From Rhyzopertha dominica (taxonomy: Eukaryota; Arthropoda; Insecta; Coleoptera; Bostrichidae): a stretch of DNA of 64,000 bases. The translations under genes and the position numbers were made by a program. Shown in pieces: positions 10,864-19,851 of the stretch (position 1 is the first letter of the stretch; each line of letters starts with the position of its first letter). The notes below the pieces were generated by a model. The model was not told the origin of the DNA and did not search any database. It worked only from the letters and a program-made list of their open reading frames with translations. Where the stretch lies: positions 42,775,786 through 42,839,785 of the forward strand of contig QCXZ01000041.1 in NCBI GenBank assembly GCA_025024175.1, read 5' to 3'.

Positions 10864-12200
10864 ATGAGTGCTAAGAAATTGGCTGTGCTTAACTCAAAAA
10901 AGAAACACTGTTTTTACGCATACAACGCTTATACGATAGTAGTAAGAAGGTCACAAAAGCCAGTGATTTAAAAGATCTTAGAGCTCGCTTAGAAACATTA
11001 GAAGAAACGAAACAAGCATTTGATGACATAATAAGTCTCATCAATGAAATTAGTATGGAACTAGATGACAATTACATTCCAAATTTTGCGCCAATTGACG
11101 CTGTAGATGAAATGTACTGTCATATCAAAATGGTGGCTAAACAGGTTCTCGAAGGTAGCAGTATGGAAAATTCCTCTTCCGTATCTTCAAATGCAGATCA
11201 AAAGGGTTCCATTAGACTTCCTAAAATAGAATTGCGCACATTCACAGGTGTTCAAGCTGAATGGCCGGTTTTTTATCAGACTTTTAAAAGCTTAATACAT
11301 GACAATCCCGATTTAGAACCAATAAGCAAATTACATTATTTGTTAGGTAAACTTGAGGGTAAAGCGTTAACCGTTTGCTCAGGTATTTCTCCAAATGCCG
11401 CAAATTATGACGTAATTTGGAAAACTCTCGTGGATAAATATGAAGATGAACGCGCTTTAGCGAGCTGCTATATGGAACAAATTGTTGGTTTCAAAACTGC
11501 TCATAATGAAAATGCTTCGTGTTTGAACGCATTCTTAGAAAAATTTGATGCTTCAGTCAGGGCTTTACAAAACCTAAACATTGCCGATATGGGTGACTTT
11601 ATCTTATCGTATTTAGCGCTCTCGAAGCTCGATAAAGATACAGTTAAACTTTTCGAAATGTCTCGTCGGGGAAAGAAGGAAAATCCTACATATAGTGAAA
11701 TTTTAGATTTTGTTAAAGAACAAACAAAGATCTTGACGTTAAATGAAAAATCTAAGTCTACTTTCAATCAAAATATGGCCAACAAACAAAAGAGTCATCA
11801 AATTTGTAACAGCAATTCAAATACTCGCGCATTTTTAGCCTCGAATTCAAATACGGTTTGTATTTATTGTAATGCTCCTCATTTATTATTTTCGTGCGAT
11901 AAATTTTCTGCGTTGTCGCCTCAAGATCGTTATGGTTTTGTCAAAACCAAATCTCTTTGTATAAATTGTTTAAGCTCCATGCACAAAGTAAATGCCTGTA
12001 AATCAAAACACACATGTCGCACTTGTGGATCACGACATCATAGTATGTTACATTTCACAAAATCAACTGTCGGTGATAAATCGATCTCTCAGCCGGTTTT
12101 AGAGAACGCGAAACACGCATTAAATGCAACACGTGCAAGTACGGACTATTTTTTTTCGCAGAAAATTTCAAGACAATGGAAAGAAGTGATCTTGATCTAA
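10864..12200 (+). pseudogene. gag: BEL/Pao retrotransposon gag gene, frameshifted
   Basis: An ATG at 10864 opens MSAKKLAVLNSKK, a typical BEL/Pao Gag start. A missing A in the run near 10896-10902 shifts the frame. The second frame then stays open to a stop at 12200. It contains the DUF1759-type Gag core (LPKIELRTFTGVQAEWPVF at about 11218, then GKLEGKALTV) and a cysteine-rich nucleic-acid-binding tail (CIYCNAPH, CINCLSSMHK, CRTCGSRHH) at about 11858-12040. Gag packages element RNA in the virus-like particle. The protease, reverse transcriptase and integrase expected in the same frame are absent except for the short remnant that follows. It differs clearly from the intact Gag at 27877, so it is a separate BEL/Pao family. 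Confidence 0.8.
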
Positions 12201-12246
12201 AATAAGGCATTGAAACCTGAAAATCGATTTAAACTGTAACGAAATA

Positions 12247-12400
12247 CATGGCATTGGTATTAACAGTATTGAACAAAATCTACAGTGCGTCATTTCCTTT
12301 AAATCCACATTTTTCAAGAATGTAAAAACGTTGTATCTGTACCAATGCTACAGAGAAAGCGTGCCTATACGGACATCGTCTAATAATCCTGAAATAGTAT
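12247..12400 (+). pseudogene. Decayed BEL/Pao protease-adjacent (DUF1758-like) remnant
   Basis: A frame different from the gag frame reads HGIGINSIEQNLQCVISFKS and ends near NNPEIV. It resembles the segment following the aspartic protease DSGS/DQGS box in BEL/Pao polyproteins (a GIG turn, then alternating strands). The protease box itself is missing, suggesting a deletion at the end of gag near 12200. Confidence 0.35.
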
Positions 12401-12420
12401 AAAAATGCAAATTATAACAG

Positions 12421-14180
12421 TTCCTTCTGGTATTCGCGCCAATATTTCAAACTCTGTGTCTTCGATCGCTGCTTTTGTTCGCTCTCGCCAATCGGCGACG
12501 CATAAAATCCGATGAAGGTATTTCATGAAGTTGCATACTGAAGACGCTCATAAAGCGAAAAATATTAAGTTCTAATTCAATTTTTCTGGCCTCATCACAG
12601 TCTGGTGATGACGTTTATGGCATGTTCAGCAATGAAATACAGAGTTCATTTTCTCGGTTGCCGTCGCAGCGGGTGACATCGTGCTACTATGGGGGAAGTT
12701 CGAGCGAAGCTTTCAGCAATCAGGTATGTTTACTGTGTACTATAACTTCCCAAGAAAAATTAATTTCGACCTTGCGCAAGATTAAGTGGGCTCGATTTCC
12801 TTGAGGACATTAAGCTTACGGAAAACGTTGTTTGATGGATTTTGTTACTCAGCTTATTACATTTACGCAGTTTATAACTTTTTATGAAGACGTGCTCACT
12901 TACTTTGTAAGCGATTAGTAAATTTAACTGCTGATTGATATATCTGTTTCACGTTATTGCATTTAAAAAGTGTTTTCTTTCATACAACCATTAGAGTGAA
13001 AACTTGTTGTAACTGAAAAACAAAATGAGGTTAATTGTTATTGACATATTCAACAGGGTGCGGTGCTTGATACGGGATAAACTATATAGTTCCATTAAAA
13101 CAAAATATTTTAAAACATGTTTTGAATCACCTTGTCTGCTAGATAAATTAGTTAATGTCTGACTCCACAACTAGCAGCTTCTAATAATCTCGTGAAAATG
13201 AGATTAGTTCCGCAGTAACGATGAGACATATTATGCCGCTTCACTATCGTGACTTGGGTATCAGTCTGGCATTTCCCTTCCCCGACCGGAAGTAGCTAAT
13301 ATGCATCTAGGAAATTAAAAGGAAAATTCAATCTATATTATCAGCTTCCACGAAACTTGATCTAAATATGTGGAAAACTACATCCCAGTTCGCGCTCCCT
13401 ATAATGCACAATCTCCGTTTCCCATCTCGAGCACCTTATTCTTAAATCACGCGAGTTTAAACCGAACTGAATCGAAAATGTCGACGTTGTCGCTTGATTT
13501 CGTTGGTATACAGCTTAGTTGTTAACTACAGTTGCTATATTTGCTGTTATAGAATCTTCAACGCACGTAATAAACACCTTGTATAGCAACAGTATCGTGC
13601 AGAACATTACATTCTTCTGAAATATGGATTTTGTCTTGTCGGAATCAAAATGAATGAAAACAACAATTCAATTTAATGGAGAAAAGTTTCTATAACAGAC
13701 TATTATTGACTAAATGCGTATAATTAATGTCAGGTTGTTAACCATCTGGTAATAAATCAAGGTTAAACTAACCCTTGATGCCAGTAATACTAATCTGGCT
13801 CGATTTCAAATGCATGTGTTTCCTTAAATATGAAATCAATTACATTAACACTCTGAAAAATGACTTTGTTGTCTTTAATCGGGTCTTAGTTACTACAACA
13901 AAAACTCTCATTGCATTTGGACACAACTAAAATATTTGTTAGCGTAACAATTTGTTTTAGTTGTCGACGGTCTCAGTGTCCCCAACAAAATATCTGTCAC
14001 GGTTACAAATACTAATCATTTCGGGTAACTTCTGCATTTTCTTATTGCTTGTATAGATGACCAGTTACCAGGAGTGATAAACTGGTCGTGGTTGCAAACT
14101 ATGCTCTTACGGCAACTAGTTTTTGTTGTTTGTGGCAAAGTAGGCAAAGTGTTGAGTAAGTAGCAATATTTTTGTACTAA
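12421..14180. other. Non-coding stretch
   Basis: I find no continuation of the BEL/Pao pol gene and no LTR. The GC-richer patch at 12620-12800 has a 60-codon open frame without a signature. Confidence 0.4.
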
Positions 14181-14189
14181 CTATCGTTT

Positions 14190-14211
14190 AATAATAATAA
14201 TAATAATAATA

Positions 14212-14246
<35 letters not shown>
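14190..14246 (+). repeat. (AAT)n microsatellite
   Basis: About 18 TAA units, interrupted once by TAG, followed by a decayed AAT/AGT tail to about 14280. It sits just outside the left arm of the hairpin at 14317-14592. Confidence 0.95.
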
Positions 14247-14247
<1 letters not shown>

Positions 14248-14316
14248 GTAATAGTGATAGTAATAATACTAATAAAATAAAATAACTTATAACTGCCTTT
14301 ATCTCTATTTTCATAT

Positions 14317-14406
14317 ATAAGGTCTAGAGCTAGGGTTTCATATCTGACCATTTTGTACACTTATGTCCATAAACAATATGTAATAAATAATAAAAATTAC
14401 ATATAC

Positions 14407-14447
<41 letters not shown>

Positions 14448-14592
14448 TGTTAACCTTGTGTACCTATTAATGGGAGTACACAATAATAGCAATAACAATA
14501 ATAAAGTCTGTGCTATTTTTATTGTTTATTGACATATATAGACATAAGTATACAAAACGGTCCGTTACGAAACCCTAGCACCAGACCTATGT
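14317..14592. repeat. Hairpin (inverted-repeat) element with an internal microsatellite
   Basis: The left arm at 14317-14372 (AAGGTCTAGAGCTAGGGTTT...CTTATGTCCATA) is an imperfect reverse complement of 14530-14590 (GACATAAGTATACAAAACGG...AACCCTAGCACCAGACC). The arms agree at roughly four bases in five over about 58 bp. The loop carries a (TTA)n tract at 14408-14446. This is the structure of a small foldback MITE. Confidence 0.75.
14408..14446 (+). repeat. (TTA)n microsatellite
   Basis: About 13 ATT units, inside the loop of the hairpin at 14317-14592. It is the reverse complement of the upstream (AAT)n tract. Confidence 0.95.
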
Positions 14593-15732
14593 ACAAGAAT
14601 AAACGAAAAAAACCAATAATAACAGAAGTTTTCTTCTGAAACCAAAAAGCCTGCTACGCAAACAAGAAATCAGAATTATCTCGAACAAGAACGATGTAAC
14701 AATAATAAAAACGTGCATTTTAAGGAACCTGTTTTATTATAAATAAATAAGCGGGACGATTTGTTGGAATTACTAGTATGCTGCTGCCACAACAATATAG
14801 TATTTAAAGTAAAAGTGAGTAACTACAAGCATTTGATGACTGTTAGAGCAACAAAAGTTTATTACAAACAGCAATTTCTCTATGTTCGTGCAAAAATTTC
14901 ATGTTAACAATTAAATTTGTCAACACAAGTAAGTCATTTTTCAGAGTGAACCAAAACCGCCGTTTTAGAAGTAACAATTAGGTATGCATAGTAATAAACA
15001 ACTGAAAATATAACTTATTGCATCATCTGGCCACGTATGTACAGATTGAACACCTAAAAGTAAGGTAGGTGCAGGCTAAAATATCAGCTCTTTAACTAAT
15101 ATAAGAGCTTAAGAAAGTTTCTGAGTATGACGAACAAACAGTGTACAATATCTATTGATAATTACTCATATAGGAAAGCCTACTACTTATGGAATGAAAC
15201 ACATCTTTTAATTATACCCTGGGTAAACATGGCAACATCGTTTCGTCAACTCCGTGCATATAAAAGAAAGTGCGAAAAGGGCAGCCTAACAGGGATACAT
15301 TTTTATTAGCCTATTATTAATAGATATGGCCTCTGAAATGAGACGATAAAAATTTATGTTTCGTGCCGATATGATTTTATGGGCAACTCCAAACGGGAAA
15401 GAAAGAAAAATTGCTGTACACAAAACTTGAACCGTTAAGATTAACAGGCCGATAAAAAGAACTAAATATCTAGTGCGCAGTATACAAAGGCTGTATAAAT
15501 GATAGGTTGTTTTGTCACCGTAAGATTGTGCCTCATATTCTTGTCCACTTCTCAATGCATGAAATGTAGGGGATCAATTATTGACATGCCGCTTTGCATG
15601 TTTCTGGTACAAACACAACGCTAATCCATATCCTCGATATGGATTTAGGGTGTCATTATTTCTACACTCACAATAAGAAGAAAATTACAATACTAGCGTT
15701 GTATAAAAGTGCTGATGACCTCAGTGCCATCA
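14593..15732. other. Non-coding stretch
   Basis: Short frames of 60 (plus, 15127) and 89 codons (minus, 15286-15555, with a hydrophobic run) lack family signatures. No splice-bounded exon is seen. Confidence 0.4.
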
Positions 15733-15756
15733 TACCCAAATCCGCATGTCGCCGTA

Positions 15757-15800
15757 ACCCTATCTGATGAGTCCCAATAGGCCGAAACTAGTCATAGGGT
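15757..15800 (+). ncRNA. Hammerhead ribozyme, type I (unit 1)
   Basis: All core elements are present in order: stem I strand ACCCTAT (15757-15763), CTGATGA (15764-15770), stem II hairpin GTCC-CAATA-GGCC (15771-15783, one U-C mismatch), GAAA (15784-15787), a minimal palindromic stem III, the cleavage triplet GTC ending at 15793, and stem I strand ATAGGGT (15794-15800), which pairs perfectly with the first strand. An extended helix is possible outside an internal loop: TACCC (15733-15737) with GGGTA (15817-15821), and AATCC (15739-15743) with GGATT (15807-15811). Self-cleavage is predicted after 15793. The two- or three-base stem III suggests activity as a dimer, as in newt satellite hammerheads. 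Confidence 0.8.
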
Positions 15801-16009
15801 CAGAGTGGATTGACCAGGGTAGATAATTTATTTCATCTTGCTAATGGAGTAGCTTCTCCGATGCCATCGATAGGAACCTGCATTAGGTCGATGTCCATCA
15901 CTAGTCTAGGTCGCAGGGTTTCGCTTGGTTGGCACTTAGGGCGATAGTTCTCTTATACACCAGTCCGCATGCCGCGATTAAAGGCACAACGGTCTGCTTG
16001 GGTCAATTT

Positions 16010-16060
16010 ACTATGCACCTGATGAGCCCCAATAGGACGAAACTAATTTTAAGGTTAAAA
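16010..16060 (+). ncRNA. Decayed hammerhead ribozyme (unit 2)
   Basis: CTGATGA (16019-16025), stem II GCCC-CAATA-GGAC (one C-A mismatch) and GAAA (16039-16042) are kept. The cleavage triplet is ATT instead of GTC and the stem I strands no longer pair. It is probably inactive. Comparing the two units suggests the ancestral stem II was GTCC/GGAC, each copy having lost one pair. Confidence 0.7.
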
Positions 16061-16094
16061 GGGATTAACCAGGACCGATGAATTATTATATTAT

Positions 16095-16290
16095 ATGTTA
16101 GACTACGGTAAAGCGCATGACACATTAGGTCACAAGGCGTCTTTTCCATTCTATAACACATTGACCTACCTCCTGAATAGTGAGTCTCTCAAAAAGCTAC
16201 TTGTTAAATATCCGTAGTGTATTAAATCAGGGTTCTATTATACGACCTCTGTTATTTATAATATATACTTTTTATTTTCTAAGGACCTGA
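16095..16290 (+). pseudogene. LINE reverse transcriptase relic
   Basis: Motif A reads MLDYGKAHDTLGHKA from 16095 (family pattern LDYSKAFDTLDH). In another frame, from about 16216, motif B reads SVLNQGSIIRPLLFIIYT (family pattern GVPQGSILGPLLFIIYTNDL). A frameshift lies between them and a stop follows. It begins about 45 bp after the decayed hammerhead, so the two are neighbours by insertion rather than parts of one gene as far as can be seen. Confidence 0.65.
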
Positions 16291-17489
16291 CATCATGTAA
16301 TAATACTGTTACATAACCTACCCAGGTCATATATTTAAATTGAGAAAGCTCATAATAGTATGAGTAAGTTACTTTATAAATGTGATCGTCTAGTTCTTTA
16401 GTAGGACCCAAAAATTACGTTGTGTTTAATTTAGTTCGATATGAAGCTCTGTAACGGAAAGGTAAACAAAAACACGTAATTCGGTGTAACATATATATAG
16501 TATATTTTGCACCGAAAAACTGCGGAGTGCTTACAATAGACTGGAGAAAAACCGCAGGAAAAGCTCTAGTCTTTACATAGTAAATATATGTTATATTTAA
16601 TTATGAAAAATATGTTTGTATGGTAGCAAATCAGGCTAGACCTGAATTTACTTAAATATCGCATATTGCGTCATAAATCGTTGGAGGAGGCTCCTCGCAA
16701 AGGCCAGGCATGTAGCAGGGACCTGTATGTGCCTGAGAAACAAACTGAATTGTTTAATTGGTGGTCAGTGGTAGAACCACATTGACCAGTAATAATTGTT
16801 GTTGCTGTGAAGAAATGGTATAATTAAGCTGTAAGGAAATTATCAGAAACAAGTGACGAGACCGGGATTTACGTAAACAATACATCACAGGGCAAATAAG
16901 GGAAAATATCAAAACAATATAAAAGCACAAACAAAACAAGACAGGATATACACATACACATAATACATGGGGGAAACATATACAATAAAGACAGCCTTGT
17001 ATGACTTATTCAGCGTGGTTCTCGAAGGCAATAGCCTAGAGCTAAAATCCCATATTCCGCAGTAAATGGTGCCTCGGCATTTTGGTACGTGGAGACGCTA
17101 TGCTCACAACGCCCAGCCTAGAGTTCGAAGGAGGACACCACCACTGTCTCTCAGGTGAAGCCTTTCGGGCTTCGAGAGCACCCACGTTGTAGGATATCCT
17201 TGGTAGCCTAACAGCCTTTGATTTCTGCTAAAGGCATTCCCAACGAGAAGTCACACCAAATAAAGCCTGCAGTGGCCCAATGCAACGATTAAATGACGTG
17301 AAGTTGATATATGTAGAAATAAAGGGTTAATAAATACATAAAACAACAATACTGGTAACGTAAATGCGATTTCGTGAGGGGTTTCCGAACAGAATGCGTA
17401 AATTCGTAATAATAAGCAAAAGGGAAGCTGAAAAGAACGTACGTATAGTTAAGTTATGATCCTATGGCATAACGTAACAAGATATATCA
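16291..17489. other. Non-coding stretch
   Basis: Contains a small imperfect hairpin at about 16762-16792 (TGGTCAGTGGT.. with ACCACATTGACCA). Nothing else is assigned. Confidence 0.4.
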
Positions 17490-17811
17490 ATGCAGCACAG
17501 CACAGTCGCCCAGCGGCGCTCTAGCAGGCGCCGTGCGGAAGGGTCGACCTCGCCGGCCTGTATTTCGTGTAGTGGCCTCCAGGTCTGCTCTGGCCGGGTT
17601 ATCGCAGCGGGTGGTCTCCGAGAGCGGATCTCGCCCCGTCGCTGCGATGGCGGTCCGAGTGGTGTCTCCCCCCGGGCATACAGCTCGTTGTCGCAGAGCT
17701 GGTACCGGTGGTTCTTAGCCGTGCGCAGTTACGCACGTTCGCTCCCCCTGCCATTCAGCTAACTCTCGGAGATGAGGTCTAGGTGTCGAAGGAATGCAAA
17801 AAGTCGGGCTT
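17490..17811. other. GC-rich island
   Basis: Base composition jumps to GC-rich, with many CpG, against the AT-rich surroundings. Two overlapping frames (90 and 61 codons) are open here, which composition alone would allow, and neither resembles a known protein. It directly precedes the 101-bp tandem repeat and may belong to the same element or satellite. Confidence 0.5.
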
Positions 17812-18213
17812 GGCGTCACGATAAGCACTTCCTCAGGGGTCACCTCTTCCACAAGGGAATTAGCGTCACGATGAGGGTTACTAAGGGGTCACTTCGCCCA
17901 GGAGACGAGCTTAGCGTCACGATTAGCACTTCCTCAGGGGTCACCTCTTCCACAAGGGAATTAGCGTCACGATGAGGGTTACTAAGGGGTCACTTCGCCC
18001 AGGAGATGAGCTTGGCGTCACGATTAGCACTTCCTCAGGGGTCACCTCTTCCACAAGGGAATTAGCGTCACGATGAGGGTTACTAAGGGGTCACTTCGCT
18101 CAGAAGGGAGGCTCGGCGTCACGATTAGCACTTCCTCAGGGGTCACCTCTTCCACAAGGGAATTAGCGTCACGATGAGGGTTACTAAGGGGTCACTTCGC
18201 CTTTAGGAGGAGA
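17812..18213 (+). repeat. 101-bp tandem repeat, about four copies, built from related 50- and 51-bp halves
   Basis: Units begin near 17812, 17913, 18014 and 18115. Each has a 50-bp half starting GCGTCACGATTAGCAC and a 51-bp half starting GCGTCACGATGAGGGTTAC. The two halves share GCGTCACGAT and AGGGGTCAC, so the 101-bp unit is a dimer of an older 50-bp repeat. Copies are nearly identical, implying recent amplification or homogenisation. Each half carries GGTCAC. Confidence 0.95.
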
Positions 18214-18500
18214 GAACTGGATGACACCTGAAAGAGATCTCAAGTCCTCTCGCTGCTCTAGCGCCACTGTTGTTATACGTTTTTGGGGGCCCCGATTAGA
18301 GAGGGGTCGTATCACGATCTAGACTAGAGTGGGGTTATAGAAGTAGTAGGTCGGCGCTCACATATGTGCGCGATCGGGACTTTTCTCCCGAGCTGCAGGT
18401 GGTGGGGCCTTCAGGCACCAGCGTAATTGTATGCAAAATAATAATTAAACATATCACCTAGGGGTGATGTGTTTCAATACTAATAACAAAATTACGTCTG
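18214..18500. other. Moderately GC-rich non-coding stretch
   Basis: Continues the GC-richer region after the tandem array. No feature is recognised. Confidence 0.4.
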
Positions 18501-18596
18501 TGCCATGTCGCCTGCGTCAAAACAACCTGTGGACAGCTGTTTCGGCTTATAAAGCCTCTTCAGCACAGCTATAGTCCCAACGCAAACAACACGGCA
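18501..18596 (-). ncRNA. Full-length hammerhead ribozyme with extended stem I, minus strand
   Basis: On the minus strand: stem I strand CTGTG (18568-18564), CTGAAGA (18563-18557, allowed by the CUGANGA core), a perfect 5-bp stem II GGCTT-TAT-AAGCC (18556-18544), GAAA (18543-18540), the palindromic stem III ACAGCTGT, and cleavage triplet GTC ending at 18532, followed by CACAG (18531-18527) closing stem I. Beyond an internal loop of 11 and 9 bases, 18596-18580 pairs with 18517-18501 in a 17-bp helix with four G-U pairs and no mismatch. The same positions would be A-C mismatches on the plus strand, so the minus strand is the RNA strand. Cleavage is predicted between 18532 and 18531. Confidence 0.85.
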
Positions 18597-19800
18597 TAGA
18601 ACTGGCTTCCATTATATGTATACGCCAAGGTAGGCGATGTGTGTGCGAGAATTATAATGTGAATGACACCATGCCGTCTAGTGGCAATACGGTATCATCC
18701 ACTAGTCTCTGTGGGAAACTAATCTAGTGACGGTACAAATATTAATCTTGATGTCAAAGTCATTTTTACCTATATGATATATAATGATTATAAGATTTAA
18801 TTGGATTTTTCGGAGGTAGAAATATTTATTAAAGAGTGATAACCACTGCACCATCAGGGCTATATTAAAATTAAATCTTATAATCATTAATATTTATTGA
18901 TATTTACCTCAAATAGGAGTTTAAAATTTGAGAATTACTAGAAGGATAAAAATACTGATTAGTTTATGATTTTTAACGCCAAAAATATAACACCTACATG
19001 TATAAAGTGAACTGACACTGTAACATTGCTATGATTATGGGTTTCGGGATACACGTTGCAATTGTCTTTAAGCATGTCTAACAGCTCGGTGACTCGTTCT
19101 TTTTAATGATTCATGGACGATTTCAATGATTCGAACCTGCTCGATTGATTGAAAAATTTGAATCGAATCGCATATACGAAGCGGGTAAATGATGACACGA
19201 GAGTGGATATCCACACCCTTAATCGAAAAAAAATACAAAGAAATTATCACACGTGCACGTGCCCTGGAATAGGACAAGGAGGAATTAACAAGCGTTTGAT
19301 TAGATTATTTCTTACTGACTATATATTGATCGGATGTCTTGGATTTTCGCAGCAGCCATCAAAATTGCTTAGAAAATCTTCAAAATTGACGTCGAACAGA
19401 AAATGTCGTCTAGGAAGCTTTCCATTCGTTTAGCTAAAAGATCAGCCTCCAACCATGGAGGTGCCAGAATGATGGACATGGGCGTCCCAATGTCTAGATG
19501 GCACAGTTGAGTGACAATGATTCGAGTAACCACAACCTAACAGAGTATTCAATAAACAGGATCGCAGCAAAAGAACTCCTTGACTATCAACGTACTCGCT
19601 GATCGGACGCAACCACATTTGATGAAACGAGCGTAGCCTTACAGGCGAAGCGTACCAATATAGTCCACTGTTAGTTCCTAGATTCGTGTTCACTGACAAT
19701 TTTTGACAAAACGTATTTCAAAGTGAACGATGTGTTCCCTATCGCAAAAATAATAATAAAACACTTGTTTTTATCCTACTTCCAATTTTTATTTTTGGCA
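18597..19800. other. Non-coding stretch downstream of the Penelope-like element
   Basis: Apart from the inverted repeat at 18782-18889 I see no feature. The 94-codon (plus, 19149) and 85-codon (minus, 19442-19699) frames show no signature. Confidence 0.4.
18782..18889. repeat. Perfect 21-bp inverted repeat
   Basis: TAATGATTATAAGATTTAAT (from 18782) recurs as its reverse complement ending at 18889, separated by 66 bp. It could be the ends of a tiny foldback MITE. Confidence 0.8.
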
Positions 19801-19840
19801 AAGCCAAATGCCAGCATTTCGTGGCTTTCTGCGGTGGCTT
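19801..19840 (-). ncRNA. Decayed hammerhead-like motif at the Penelope-like element 3' end
   Basis: On the minus strand AAGCCA (19840-19835) and TGGCTT (19806-19801) form a perfect 6-bp stem I. Between them lie CCGCAGA (core CUGANGA with two changes), a short linker without a clear stem II, GAAA, and a stem III of ATGC-TG-GCAT followed by T. It sits 12 bp beyond the element's stop codon. Penelope-like elements are known to carry hammerheads in their terminal repeats, which supports the reading, but the changed core argues that it is inactive. Confidence 0.4.
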
Positions 19841-19851
19841 AACAAGTATAA

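Larger units (their letters stand above)
15733..16095 (+). repeat. Partial tandem repeat, period 255 bp, with a hammerhead in each unit (retrozyme-like)
   Basis: Two hammerhead cores begin at 15764 and 16019, 255 bp apart. Sequence around both is related: TCCGCATG(T/C)CG lies upstream of each core, and GGATT(G/A)ACCAGG followed by an A/T-rich tail lies downstream. The first unit lacks about 30 bp just upstream of its core. Head-to-tail short units that each carry a type I hammerhead are the hallmark of animal retrozymes, small non-autonomous retroelements copied through circular RNA. About 1.3 units remain and the second is decayed. Confidence 0.65.

Noticed and set aside
14190..14446. Regular short repeats considered as a CRISPR-like array
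   Set aside because: They are simple trinucleotide microsatellites without spacers in a eukaryotic genome.
17490..17975. Several overlapping frames in the GC-rich island
   Set aside because: Openness is expected from GC-rich composition with few stop codons, and the last frame runs into the tandem repeat.
18836..18866. tRNA-like A box on the minus strand (GGTGCAGTGGTTATCAC)
   Set aside because: It resembles the start of a tRNA or tRNA-derived SINE, but no B box or cloverleaf follows and it lies inside the loop of an inverted repeat.
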